From assembly GCA_947646735.1 (NCBI GenBank), contig CANTFK010000164.1, positions 310,001 to 374,000 of the forward strand: a DNA stretch of 64,000 bases, given 5' to 3'. Position numbers and translations under genes: made by a program. Positions 46,408 to 54,870 of the stretch are shown piece by piece (position 1 is the stretch's first letter; the number at the start of each line of letters is the position of its first letter). Source of the DNA: Peronospora farinosa. Lineage: Eukaryota; Oomycota; Peronosporomycetes; Peronosporales; Peronosporaceae. Under the pieces are notes generated by a model. The model was not told the origin of the DNA, made no database searches, and was given only the letters and a program-made list of their open reading frames with translations.

Positions 46408-48683
46408 TCAGCCTTCGGCGGAAGCATTCCAGCATGCTTGGTTGGGACATACCACTTGCGTATCATGTTGTAGAATTCTTCCATTCGACATTTTCCATGC
46501 TCATGGATATCTCCGCAGGCAGCACAGGTGTAAAAACACTTGTCCGACGGATGTCCCTTACGACCACACTTCTGACACGTTAGTCTCTTCCAGCATCCAC
46601 GATCATCGTGTTTCTTCGACCCACAATGGGTACAAGCCTTCTGATTCACCACGCGATCTGGACCGCGATCTTGATCCAAATAGTCTGATCCCGCGCGTTG
46701 ATCACTATATTTCTTCACGCGATCTGGTACTGTGGCCACACATAAGTTGCGTCGATCTATTTCGGCGTCTGATCCACTAATATCCGAGTCTGACTCACTG
46801 CTACTGCCTTCCAGACGAATCGCTCTCACAGCACGAGTTGGTTTCGAGGGTGCCGGAGTGGATGCCGACGCAGATCGCTGACGAAATTTGCTCGATCCCA
46901 TTGCACTCGGATACTGTCTTCCCTCCATGCGTTGATATGTTCGCAGAGTTTCTTCCATATCATCGGCGTCTCCAAGGCGTAACAACGTCAACTGCTTAGC
47001 CAGATCGCGATCATCCAGTGTACCAATGAAATGTTCCACATGTTCTCGGCGAATTGAGGGCGATCCTTCCCGAATGGGGATTTTTGCTCGGATCGCGGCC
47101 ACATTCAGTCGATACAAATATTCCAATGGAGTTTCATCAGATCGCTTCTTCGCATGGTAGTATTGTCTCCCGACCGACATACCATATCCACAATACTGGA
47201 TCATGAAGGTTTCCAGCAACGACTTCCATGAATTCCGGGTGGATCGACTTAACTGGCTATACCAATTTCGTGCCGGCCCCGTAAGTAAATCACCAAATAC
47301 TAGACATTTTTCATCATCCGGGGCTTGGTCGCGTAAGAACGCCGACTTGGCCTTGTTGACCCAACTTCTCGCTCGATCTTCATCCTTGTCCCGTCCTGTA
47401 AATTCTTTCAGATCTGCGATCGCAGACATTCGAATCCGCTGCGTGACAAGTCCACCATTAGGTACAGCGCCTGCACTTGCGACTTGTGGCCGTCTTAGAT
47501 CCTCCAGACCCAAATCGTCTGGATCGTAATTATTGGATCGCGATTGACGCGATCCGGCCGATTCCATATCCACATCCGAAATGCAAACTTTTGGGGTGTT
47601 TGTAGGGATCGCGGATCGACTGGCGATCATGCGAGCTTGATCCTGCTCGTACTTTCTCATGGCAGCTTCAAAATAAGATTGCAATTGACCTGATCCATTC
47701 ACGTTCATGTCTTCAGCTGTGAGTGCCGTCGTCGATTGTTCTCTGGCCTTAATCGGTGCCAGTCGCTCGCGAATATGCGCTGCACCAGCCGGTCCAAGTG
47801 ACATTCGCTGCATATTAATCGAGTCGTCCGACTCCCCTTCGGATTCCGCTGACATATATTGCGAAGATCCCGTATGATATCCTTTTGGTATATCTGCAAT
47901 CGGCTGGATCGTCTGATCCACCGGATCGCGCTCTCCAATTAGAGGAACTAGCTTCGAAAACAGAGATCGCCCTGCTTGGATCACCCGATCATGATCGCAT
48001 TCCAACAGCACCTGCGCGTCAAAAGCTCCAGCGGTGAATCCAGCGTTCTGGAGCAACTCCATAAGCCGACGGATCGCTTCCAACTGGTTCGGTGTCGGAA
48101 TGGGAGCTGAAATTGGTCCTCGTAGCGATCCAATCAACTTCGGTTTCAAAATCTTTAGAACGGGATCGCTTGACAACAGATCTTTAAGCGCCTTCCAATG
48201 AAAACACCATTCCAGCTGATCCAGTTGCCATCCTTTCGCCTTGTCTTCCTCATGCGCTGGCTTCACGTCGATATCATCATGATCCGACTCAGGCGCCTTC
48301 ATCTTCACTCGAGATGGCTTCGAATTCTTCTTCTTCTTCGAATTCGGAGTGGTTTTGGATAAATTTCCTTCGGTTTTAACCGTAGGATTTTTATCCAGCG
48401 GATCGCGTTTTGCAACGCGATCCGCAGGGGTCCTCGAAAGGACCTGGGAAGGGGGTAGAGGTTTTTCTTCCAGATCAATCTCTTGATCTTCCTCCTTGGT
48501 TTTCTTTTCATCTGCGCCCCTCCCAAAACGCTGATGATCCGGGGATCTTTTTTCTTCACACGTCTGCGGTGATCCCTTTGCCGCTGACGCTTCAATCCCA
48601 GGTTCAGTCTTGACCTTTACATCTTCTCTAAGGGACTCACGGTGAAATCCCGAGTCACCAGAAGATCCGGGCACGCGCACCAT
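46392..48683 (-). CDS. Gypsy-B gag, 763 aa
   Basis: Capsid-type protein starting at the ATG that straddles the LTR/PBS junction (MVRVPGSSGDSGFH). The frame stays open upstream through the LTR for nearly 190 codons but has no earlier ATG. A charged N-terminal region (about 1-150) precedes a retrotransposon gag domain (SAFLRDQAPDDEKCLV, GPARNWYSQLSRSTR, LEYLYRLNVAAIRAKIP). Then come two CCHC knuckles (CTHCGSKKHDDRGC, CQKCGRKGHPSDKC) and a third, short-spaced one (CAACGDIHEHGKC). It ends MLN at 46392, overlapping the start of the pol frame. It should form the particle that packages element RNA. Confidence 0.9.
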   Translation of the reverse strand: MVRVPGSSGDSGFHRESLREDVKVKTEPGIEASAAKGSPQTCEEKRSPDHQRFGRGADEKKTKEEDQEIDLEEKPLPPSQVLSRTPADRVAKRDPLDKNPTVKTEGNLSKTTPNSKKKKNSKPSRVKMKAPESDHDDIDVKPAHEEDKAKGWQLDQLEWCFHWKALKDLLSSDPVLKILKPKLIGSLRGPISAPIPTPNQLEAIRRLMELLQNAGFTAGAFDAQVLLECDHDRVIQAGRSLFSKLVPLIGERDPVDQTIQPIADIPKGYHTGSSQYMSAESEGESDDSINMQRMSLGPAGAAHIRERLAPIKAREQSTTALTAEDMNVNGSGQLQSYFEAAMRKYEQDQARMIASRSAIPTNTPKVCISDVDMESAGSRQSRSNNYDPDDLGLEDLRRPQVASAGAVPNGGLVTQRIRMSAIADLKEFTGRDKDEDRARSWVNKAKSAFLRDQAPDDEKCLVFGDLLTGPARNWYSQLSRSTRNSWKSLLETFMIQYCGYGMSVGRQYYHAKKRSDETPLEYLYRLNVAAIRAKIPIREGSPSIRREHVEHFIGTLDDRDLAKQLTLLRLGDADDMEETLRTYQRMEGRQYPSAMGSSKFRQRSASASTPAPSKPTRAVRAIRLEGSSSESDSDISGSDAEIDRRNLCVATVPDRVKKYSDQRAGSDYLDQDRGPDRVVNQKACTHCGSKKHDDRGCWKRLTCQKCGRKGHPSDKCFYTCAACGDIHEHGKCRMEEFYNMIRKWYVPTKHAGMLPPKAEEMLN
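46395..46401 (-). promoter_or_regulatory. Candidate -1 ribosomal frameshift heptamer
   Basis: The last gag codons are ATG TTA AAC TAG. The heptamer G_TTA_AAC sits in the right phase for -1 slippage (resembling TTTAAAC with a weaker first base), directly before the gag stop. The pol frame opens 6 nt before it (after a TGA). Gypsy-A has GGCAAAT at this place, so the site is not conserved in the decayed relative. Confidence 0.5.
48664..48682 (-). other. Gypsy-B primer binding site
   Basis: Element strand TGGTGCGCGTGCCCGGATC starts one base after the LTR. The reverse complement GATCCGGGCACGCGCACCA fits a tRNA 3' terminus: T-loop end, CCGGG stem, acceptor strand, A, CCA. I cannot name the tRNA. 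It overlaps gag codons 1-7. Confidence 0.8.
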
Positions 48684-49906
48684 TGTGGTGGAGTGGGATT
48701 CGCAAAATTGCTGATGCGATCCCAACTCTCCACTGGCGCCCGGACGACCGACTAACGGAGGGGGTACCCCGATTCCGTGTGTATAGCCTTCCTCACCTTG
48801 TGTACCCGTCGGTAGGGCGGGTTGCTCTCTTCTCGGTAGACTTGAGTCGATGTTGAACTTGATTGTGTTAGGGATAGGTGGGGGGGCGATCGCGTGGAAT
48901 TCCTCACACGATCGCAGTTGTTCTTGGGGTGCTCTGTTTGAGTCGCCCTGATCTCCCTTGAGATCGCCTTGTCCAAAAATGTAGATACTTGATCCGCTTG
49001 CCTTCTGACCACTTGAGCCGTCTCGCGATCTTGTATCTGGACTTCTTAGTCCTCTGCGTCCAATCGCAGCTTGATTTGTTTTGTTGAGAATTCTTGCAAT
49101 CCCTGGCCAAACAATCCAGGGATATGACTTGCGTAGTAGGTAGACTTCCTTGAGACGTCGGGAGGCCAAAGAATCCAGCCCGGAAGAGAAGTCGACACGT
49201 GTACTTAGAAGCAAATTGAACTCTGTTAATGTTAACCAATCAAATACCAAAACCTATGATCTTGACTATCTGTAGCTCAGGATCTGTTGCCACGTATCGC
49301 CCTTTCGGAAAAATCAGATCTTGTAATGTGGTCCACTCCAATATCGCCGCGATCTGGATCGCTACCTCACTCGGATATAATACCATTTTAGTACCAGATC
49401 GCGGTACTAAATAATTAGTACCAGATCGCGGTACTAAATAATTAATACCAGATCGCGGTACTAAATAATTAATATCGGATCGCGATCCGCCGGATCACGA
49501 CTTGTCTTCTTCACCGTTTCTCAGGTCATGTGAGATAGTTCATCAATGTGACATTTCATATCCACCATTCCAGTCCTCCATAGCGACGTGATCCACACCA
49601 GACCGTCCTCCACATGCTTGGATGTACCCATCTTCCTCCTTAGCGACCGCGTTCACGCGGATCGCCATCGGAAATACTGGAGATCGCAATAGCGTAGTTT
49701 CTAGGCCATATTTGACCCCACATAGAAGTGCAAACTACTCCATTCACTGTTTTCCATCCTATTTGACATCGTCTTGAAACCTTTCTGCGAGATCGCGACT
49801 CATCAATATTGGCCACGAGATCGCGACTCATTAATATTGGCCATTTCGGACTTAACCGAAAATATGCGATCACACTTGGCGAAATTCACTCTTTCACTTC
49901 GCCACA
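48684..49906 (-). repeat. Gypsy-B 5' LTR
   Basis: 1,223-bp LTR. It has three copies of the 27-bp repeat (49390-49470) instead of five and a 28-bp tandem duplication (GATCGCGACTCATYAATATT) at about 49790-49842 that is absent from the 3' LTR. Otherwise it is nearly identical. It must supply the promoter for gag-pol. Confidence 0.93.
49390..49470. repeat. 27-bp tandem repeat in Gypsy-B 5' LTR, 3 copies
   Basis: Same unit as at 37371-37505 (AGTACCAGATCGCGGTACTA ...), copies at 49390, 49417 and 49444, followed by the same diverged partial copy. Confidence 0.95.
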
Positions 49907-49910
49907 ACAT
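49907..49910. other. Target site duplication ACAT, right of Gypsy-B
   Basis: Matches ACAT at 36660-36663 directly outside the opposite LTR. Confidence 0.75.
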
Positions 49911-50605
49911 TCTGTGGAAACGTCAGTCTAGTGAGGGAGAGTGTAACGGATTCACACGACGGTTGGATATATATTTAACATTACGTCACGGTGGTAAACC
50001 ATACGTATTATATACATTGTGTTTCTTATACTTTCCTTTGAGGAGGTGCTAAGGGTGGCGTTAAGGTACGATATCGGTACCGTATCATATCGGCTATAGC
50101 TTGATTATTGATATCGCCGTACTAAGTACATCATACATAGATGTTTGAATGACACATCTTCCAGTAAAGAAGCTGGCACATTATAATTACTGTTATGGTT
50201 ACTATAATCGTGATTAGTTTAGTGTACTTTACTTAGGATAAGTTTGTCCCCAATTTTTCTAATGCATAATAAAATCGGATTTCATTATAAGTTATAGAGC
50301 ACACAAAAAGCCGTTTATAAGGCTTTTTTCTTGTAAACTTTGTGCATTTGGTTCATACAAGCATAAGCTTCTACCTTAGCTCTTGCACTCTGTGCGTGGG
50401 CTCTCTGAACCTTTAAGCTTCTTGCTTGTTGACTAGTAATCCATCCTAAATTCCTTAAAATGGGTAAGCTTTGTAGTCGTTTACTAGTTCTCTAGAACTT
50501 AGAGGCTTTAGCCTACAAGTCTTTCATTTACTTAAAAGCTACGTAGCTCCACTACATTAGGTGACACCTAATTGTACGCTAACTTACAAAAGTGCGTCAT
50601 AGGGG
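49911..50605. other. AT-rich intergenic DNA, possible old LTR remnant
   Basis: No gene seen. Contains a hairpin (AAAAGCC ... GGCTTTT around 50310-50330) and a perfect short inverted repeat TTAGGTGACACCTAA near 50558-50572. On the minus strand it starts TGTAAGTTAGCG next to Gypsy RT-like sequence, so it may be a solo or broken LTR, but no partner copy is in the window. Confidence 0.35.
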
Positions 50606-50609
50606 CCCC

Positions 50610-50780
50610 CGACATACCTGTCCTAGGCTGCATCGTGAGAAGACACAATATACAAGCAGACCCAACGAAGGTAAAGGCTGTAAAGGAATGACCAGTCCTA
50701 CGTTGCATTCGGCGTAAAAGCAGGTCGCCAATAACTTGAAAACGTCGGGTGTTGATTTCTTGGCTCTCAGCCGTTCTCTA
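50610..50780 (+). pseudogene. Ty3/Gypsy reverse transcriptase relic
   Basis: Short plus-strand relic reading VLGCIVRRHNIQADPTKVKA followed by VKE and a stop. It matches the block after the RT active site of typical Gypsy elements (YLGHxVSxxGIxADPxKVxA). It belongs to a different lineage from Gypsy-A/B, which read YLGHQVSLAGIEANPKDL here. Too short and broken to function. Confidence 0.65.
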
Positions 50781-50837
50781 ATCTATCCAGGGCCGGATGT
50801 CGGCTTCATTGCGTCTACGAATGCGGCAGGATCATGC

Positions 50838-51026
50838 TCAACCCTCTGTTTGTCGTCCTCTTGAGGGCCCGTGCCCCTTCATGTGTCTCTTCGTTACAAT
50901 TTCGCTTTGTCCAGCTGAGAATAAACAAGGTAACTTGGTGGTGATGCGGAATGACTCGGCATGTGCACCAACACCCACTAGGCTGACAGCAACAGCTACA
51001 AATATCGTGTCGAAGAAAATGCACAT
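50838..51026 (-). CDS. Small ORF with strong secretion signal, possible effector relic
   Basis: 62-codon ATG frame. Residues 1-23 (MCIFFDTIFVAVAVSLVGVG, then AHA) look like a classical signal peptide with a cleavage site after AHA. The remaining 39 residues (ESFRITTKLPCLFSAGQ ... TKRHMKGHGPSRGRQTEG) are basic and match no family I know. The position of KRHMKG recalls where RXLR motifs sit in oomycete effectors, but the motif itself is absent. It may be a truncated effector pseudogene or a chance frame. Confidence 0.35.
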   Translation of the reverse strand: MCIFFDTIFVAVAVSLVGVGAHAESFRITTKLPCLFSAGQSEIVTKRHMKGHGPSRGRQTEG

Positions 51027-51075
51027 GGTTGTACTGGCAGCTGCACTTACGCTTGCGGCTCGGGGGGGGGGGTAA

Positions 51076-51231
51076 TTTGAAAAATGCCAGCTAAATAGCG
51101 TTAAAATACAATTGTTATTCCTGTATACACTTTTATGAAATATTATGAATGAATAAAGAAATAAGAAATAAGAAATAAGATTACGAGCTGACTTGAATCA
51201 TCCGTCAGTGTTCACTTTTCATCCAATCAGA
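51076..51231. other. Intergenic region upstream of the RCC1/BTB gene
   Basis: No gene. AT-rich, with a short AAATAAG microsatellite (three copies, about 51155-51178) and a run of ten G just upstream (51062-51072). Confidence 0.6.
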
Positions 51232-51250
51232 TTTCATTCCTTGATTTTCC
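51232..51250 (+). promoter_or_regulatory. Candidate oomycete initiator/flanking element, RCC1/BTB gene
   Basis: TTTCATTCCTTGATTTTCC fits the oomycete initiator (TCATTCC) followed by an FPR-like TTTTCC. It lies only 6 bp before the chosen ATG at 51256, implying a very short leader. Confidence 0.5.
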
Positions 51251-51255
51251 AAGCT

Positions 51256-53670
51256 ATGACGTTATATGTATGGGGACATAACAAGTCGCAGCAGCTTGGA
51301 TTGGATGTAGTTGACAACGAATTACTCGAGATAACGGAGATAAAATCTCTACGTAATGAAGTAATTGTGGACATTTCAGCTGGTGCAAGTCATTCTCTCG
51401 CCCTCAACGAATTTGGTCACGTCTTTGCATGGGGTCGCGGTCGGGAGGGTCAATTAGGGCTGGGCGACGTGGCCACCGATCTCTCGAAACCCCGTCGTAT
51501 CGGTGGTACGTTGGCTACTGAGTTAGTAACTAAGATCTCATGTGGTGAGTCACACTCGTTAGCGGTTACAGTCTCGGGTGACCTGTTTATGTGGGGTCTC
51601 TTACCAGTAGCCAAAGTGTTGCATGACGAAGACGACGTGTCGGATCGAGCTACGATCGAGTTAACAGGTCTTTCGAGTGACGAAATGCAACGCAATACGT
51701 CCAGAAACGAGACACGTCATCATGTGGACGACAGTATCATGGCCCGACTTGTGCGGGACATAATGCGTGTATATGAAGATGTTGATGGAGAAAATGTCAA
51801 GGTGCAGACAATTCGAGCGCCTTGTATGACGCCGCAACTGTGTACGGGACCATTGGCCAAACTTTTCGTGACGACCATTGCAGCGGGGTTTGCACATTCG
51901 TTGGCGACAACGAATACAGGTGCAGTTTTTAGTTGTGGCTACAATGACAATGGCCAACTTGGCCTTGGATCGAGACGCAATTCGGCTGCATTCCAGCACA
52001 TTCAGGCACTAGATGGATACTTTATTGATCATATTGCTTGTGGCCAGCAGCATTCGCTCGCTTGCTCGAGACTTTTGGATTCAGTAGAAATAAAAGAGGA
52101 TTCAGACGCCAATACCAAATTGCAATCGGGAGTGTGCTTCTCGTGGGGACTTGGTGTGCTTGGCCAATTGGGTACGGGACTTGACATTTCCTGGACTCCA
52201 CAGGAAGTCAAATTGGCACGTCCTGCCATCTCGGTAGCTGCTGGTAGTCACCACAGTGTTGCAGTCACAGACGATGGCAAAGTGTACACGTGGGGCCACA
52301 GTGAGTACGGCCAGCACGGTGCTGGTGAGACTTTTTACGACTTGCAGCATAATGCCCATTATTTTTTCCCTCGAGTGCAGCAGGCGCTTGCCGATGACCC
52401 TTCCATTAAGGTAGCTAGCGCATGCTGCAGCTCGCACTCGACGTTCGCTTTGACATGTGATGGGTCAGTGATGTCGTGGGGCTGGAACGCTTTTGGTATC
52501 CTGGGCAATGGCAAGTACCAGTACTCCGCGCACCCTCAGCGTGTCTTTGGGCTCAAAGATAATGTTGCTGTTGCAGTCGGTGCAGGATCAAACCACTGCG
52601 CCGTGGCAGTTCGACCACGCGGAGCGCATTACTCGTTGAGCTACGATCGTGTGCTAGCGAACGCTGATTTTGCTGACCTGGCGTTCAGTGTGGGGGGACC
52701 AACGAAAGTAGAGCGCATCAAAGCTCATCGGGTCGTTGTAAGCGCGCGGAGCAGCTACCTCAAAGGTCTTCTGCGCGTGCTTGATAGCACTGCCAAGAGC
52801 ACTCAAGGATTTGGAGCTAATGATAATAGTAGCGTGAAAACGGAAGAAAACGGATTGTTTGTGGTCAACGAGTTCGAGGATATCGATGCTTTGGTGTTTC
52901 GTGCGTTCTTGACGTTCTTGTATACAAATCGTCTCGATGTCGCCAGCCACAAACGGAAGGCGCTTGGTCAGTTTGCGAGCAGCGTATGCTGCGATGCACT
53001 CGTCGTTCAATGTCTCGATACCTGGCGCAAAGAACGGTTGACATCGCTGCTACCTTCTTTCTTTCGGCGTACAGGACAACATTTTACAGGAGCACAACCA
53101 GCTAGCTCCGAGGCGGAACAATTTGGGGAGGATATGCAAAGCATGGTGCTTTCCGAGGAAGTAGCAGACGTTGTGTTTCTGTGGCCTGTAGAGAATGAAC
53201 CCGACATGGAAACATATGAGCGTCTGCCAGCACACAAGGCTGTGCTTTCGCAGGTGGAATACTTCCGCACAATGTTCATGGGTGGTTTTAGTGAAGGCAA
53301 CACGGCGCAAGCAATCACACTTGGAAAACCGAAAGGGTCGGTGCATGAAATTCCGCTTCATTATATGCACCGGGATGGCGTGTCGCTTGAGGCTTTCAAA
53401 GGTTTATTGCTGTGGATTTACACGGGTTGTTTCGAGTTATTGAGTGCTAGACTCGAGCCTAGTGATATGATGGTCTTGTACGTTGGAGCTAGTCTACTGG
53501 GTCTCTCAGTGCTGGCAAGTAGGTGCGAGTTGCAGCTCGTGGGGTTACTTCCACAGCTGGATGTCGACTCGCTGCGGGCGTGCGAGGATTTCGCAGAGCG
53601 CTACGATGCCCGGAGACTGAAGACCATGAGCCATCAGGTACTGCAGAAGCAGCAGTCGGCTCATTGCTAG
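51256..53670 (+). CDS. RCC1-repeat protein with two BTB domains, 804 aa
   Basis: Start set at the ATG reading MTLYVWGHNKSQQLG; the open frame begins earlier only with TTG. Residues 1 to about 460 form an RCC1-like propeller with seven recognisable blades (VFAWGRGREGQLGLGD, VFSCGYNDNGQLGLGS, CFSWGLGVLGQLGTG, VYTWGHSEYGQHGAG, VMSWGWNAFGILGNG). Two BTB/POZ domains follow: about 475-610 (DLAFSVGG, IKAHRVVVSARSSYLKGLL) and about 630-780 (DVVFLWPVENE, LPAHKAVLSQVEYFRTMF). In other eukaryotes this architecture (RCBTB/IBtk-like) usually marks cullin-3 adaptors rather than nuclear RCC1 exchange factors; that role is inferred. No introns. The long second-blade insertion (about 130-200) is acidic. Confidence 0.9.
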   Translation: MTLYVWGHNKSQQLGLDVVDNELLEITEIKSLRNEVIVDISAGASHSLALNEFGHVFAWGRGREGQLGLGDVATDLSKPRRIGGTLATELVTKISCGESHSLAVTVSGDLFMWGLLPVAKVLHDEDDVSDRATIELTGLSSDEMQRNTSRNETRHHVDDSIMARLVRDIMRVYEDVDGENVKVQTIRAPCMTPQLCTGPLAKLFVTTIAAGFAHSLATTNTGAVFSCGYNDNGQLGLGSRRNSAAFQHIQALDGYFIDHIACGQQHSLACSRLLDSVEIKEDSDANTKLQSGVCFSWGLGVLGQLGTGLDISWTPQEVKLARPAISVAAGSHHSVAVTDDGKVYTWGHSEYGQHGAGETFYDLQHNAHYFFPRVQQALADDPSIKVASACCSSHSTFALTCDGSVMSWGWNAFGILGNGKYQYSAHPQRVFGLKDNVAVAVGAGSNHCAVAVRPRGAHYSLSYDRVLANADFADLAFSVGGPTKVERIKAHRVVVSARSSYLKGLLRVLDSTAKSTQGFGANDNSSVKTEENGLFVVNEFEDIDALVFRAFLTFLYTNRLDVASHKRKALGQFASSVCCDALVVQCLDTWRKERLTSLLPSFFRRTGQHFTGAQPASSEAEQFGEDMQSMVLSEEVADVVFLWPVENEPDMETYERLPAHKAVLSQVEYFRTMFMGGFSEGNTAQAITLGKPKGSVHEIPLHYMHRDGVSLEAFKGLLLWIYTGCFELLSARLEPSDMMVLYVGASLLGLSVLASRCELQLVGLLPQLDVDSLRACEDFAERYDARRLKTMSHQVLQKQQSAHC

Positions 53671-54816
53671 ATCCCCTGCTGATGATCTCGATGTCCCTTC
53701 AGCTTTCTTCGGTTTGACGATCCATGAAATCGAACCAGCTCAATGTGAAAGCTCGTTTGGTAAGTAGAATAAGTTGTTCTTAGTTATGTTGGCTGTGCAG
53801 TGTGCAGTTAAATGATGGTATTCCAGCAAAACTGTGAAGGCCGACGACGCAACACCTGGACCCTACTTGGGTGTAGTTCATTTACTCATGGTCTTCAACA
53901 GGCCATCCGTGCATGAACTGAGTCGCATCTGACAGAAAGTTATTGTCTTGGAGCTGAAGTCGCTACGGTGGCTCATCTGTCTGTAACAGACTAGCAAAGG
54001 TTGAATCATTATTTGTCAAACATACGCCCTTGTCAATGTGACTCGGTGCTCAGCTGTTGTTGCTTCACATCCTTACATTAGCAACAGATGACGCTTCAAC
54101 ATGCAGAAAACAAAACAAATGACCATGTCGACCCAATGAAAACGAAATTTGCTGTGTTCTATTTCGAACCAATGGTACAATATAGTCGGTCTATAGTCGG
54201 TCCATGATTTCTGTGGTGGAAGAAGGGGATATCGTAACAATTAGCGTCACGTACTGTGCCTATCCGAATGCAAAAGCTAAAGTATGGATAAGCTCAAGAG
54301 TCAGCAGCAGGAGGGGCTAATTTTAATGGACTATATAATAAACTTAAGAATAAAAGAGTCGCATCAAATCTCAACGACGGATTGAAGTGGTCCTAGAGCT
54401 TTAGGTTAAGTATCCAGTGGCACTGTATATCGTGCAACAATTCCTAATGTGTGACACCTCTGGTCATTTCGGACGCCAAAAAAAATACTAACCGGATATT
54501 TCATTGTTGTGGCAGCGTTAAATCGTTGAGATCGTAGGTTTCTTTATGTCAAGGAGTTTGTCATACTACATAATTTATATGTGCTTTCAAGTATTGGATC
54601 TTACAGGTTCAAGGAAGTACTTAAGTTACTTCACCATACATTTGCATGCAAACTTTGTTCAACATGGTTTATCAATGTATGTGTCATCCATCCCTCTCTA
54701 TATTGTTTCGATATTTCTACCATCAAAAAGTCCTTCCTGTCTGATAGGACATGTAGACAGCACAGTTCATTGTGCTTTATTCCGACGACAAGGTCTCCGT
54801 TGTTCCTTCACGGTCC
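53671..54816. other. Intergenic region between RCC1/BTB and FYVE genes
   Basis: About 1.1 kb with no coding sequence I trust and no clear repeat. AT-rich, with short homopolymers. Presumably holds the terminator of the upstream gene and the promoter of the downstream one. Confidence 0.5.
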
Positions 54817-54829
54817 TTCATTCAGGTCC
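54816..54829 (+). promoter_or_regulatory. Candidate initiator of the FYVE gene
   Basis: CTTCATTCAGGTCC, about 42 bp upstream of the ATG at 54871, fits TCAYTYY. Confidence 0.4.
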
Positions 54830-54870
54830 TCCGTACCTCAATAGTCAAGAGACTATTTGAAAGTTTCCAA

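Larger units (their letters stand above)
36664..49906 (-). mobile_element. Gypsy-B: complete Ty3/Gypsy element with antisense ORF
   Basis: Complete 13,243-bp element read leftwards: 5' LTR 48684-49906, PBS, gag 46392-48683, pol 40714-46407, antisense ORF on the plus strand 37999-40530, PPT, 3' LTR 36664-37915, with a 4-bp ACAT target duplication. All three ORFs are intact and the LTRs differ by only a few substitutions apart from repeat copy number, pointing to a recent insertion. GATCGC/GCGATC is heavily over-represented along the whole element (24 by hand count in the antisense ORF alone; none found in the Copia-2 unit). Confidence 0.93.

Noticed and set aside
46392..49250. 952-codon gag starting within the LTR
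   Set aside because: That frame begins with TTG; the first ATG is at 48683.
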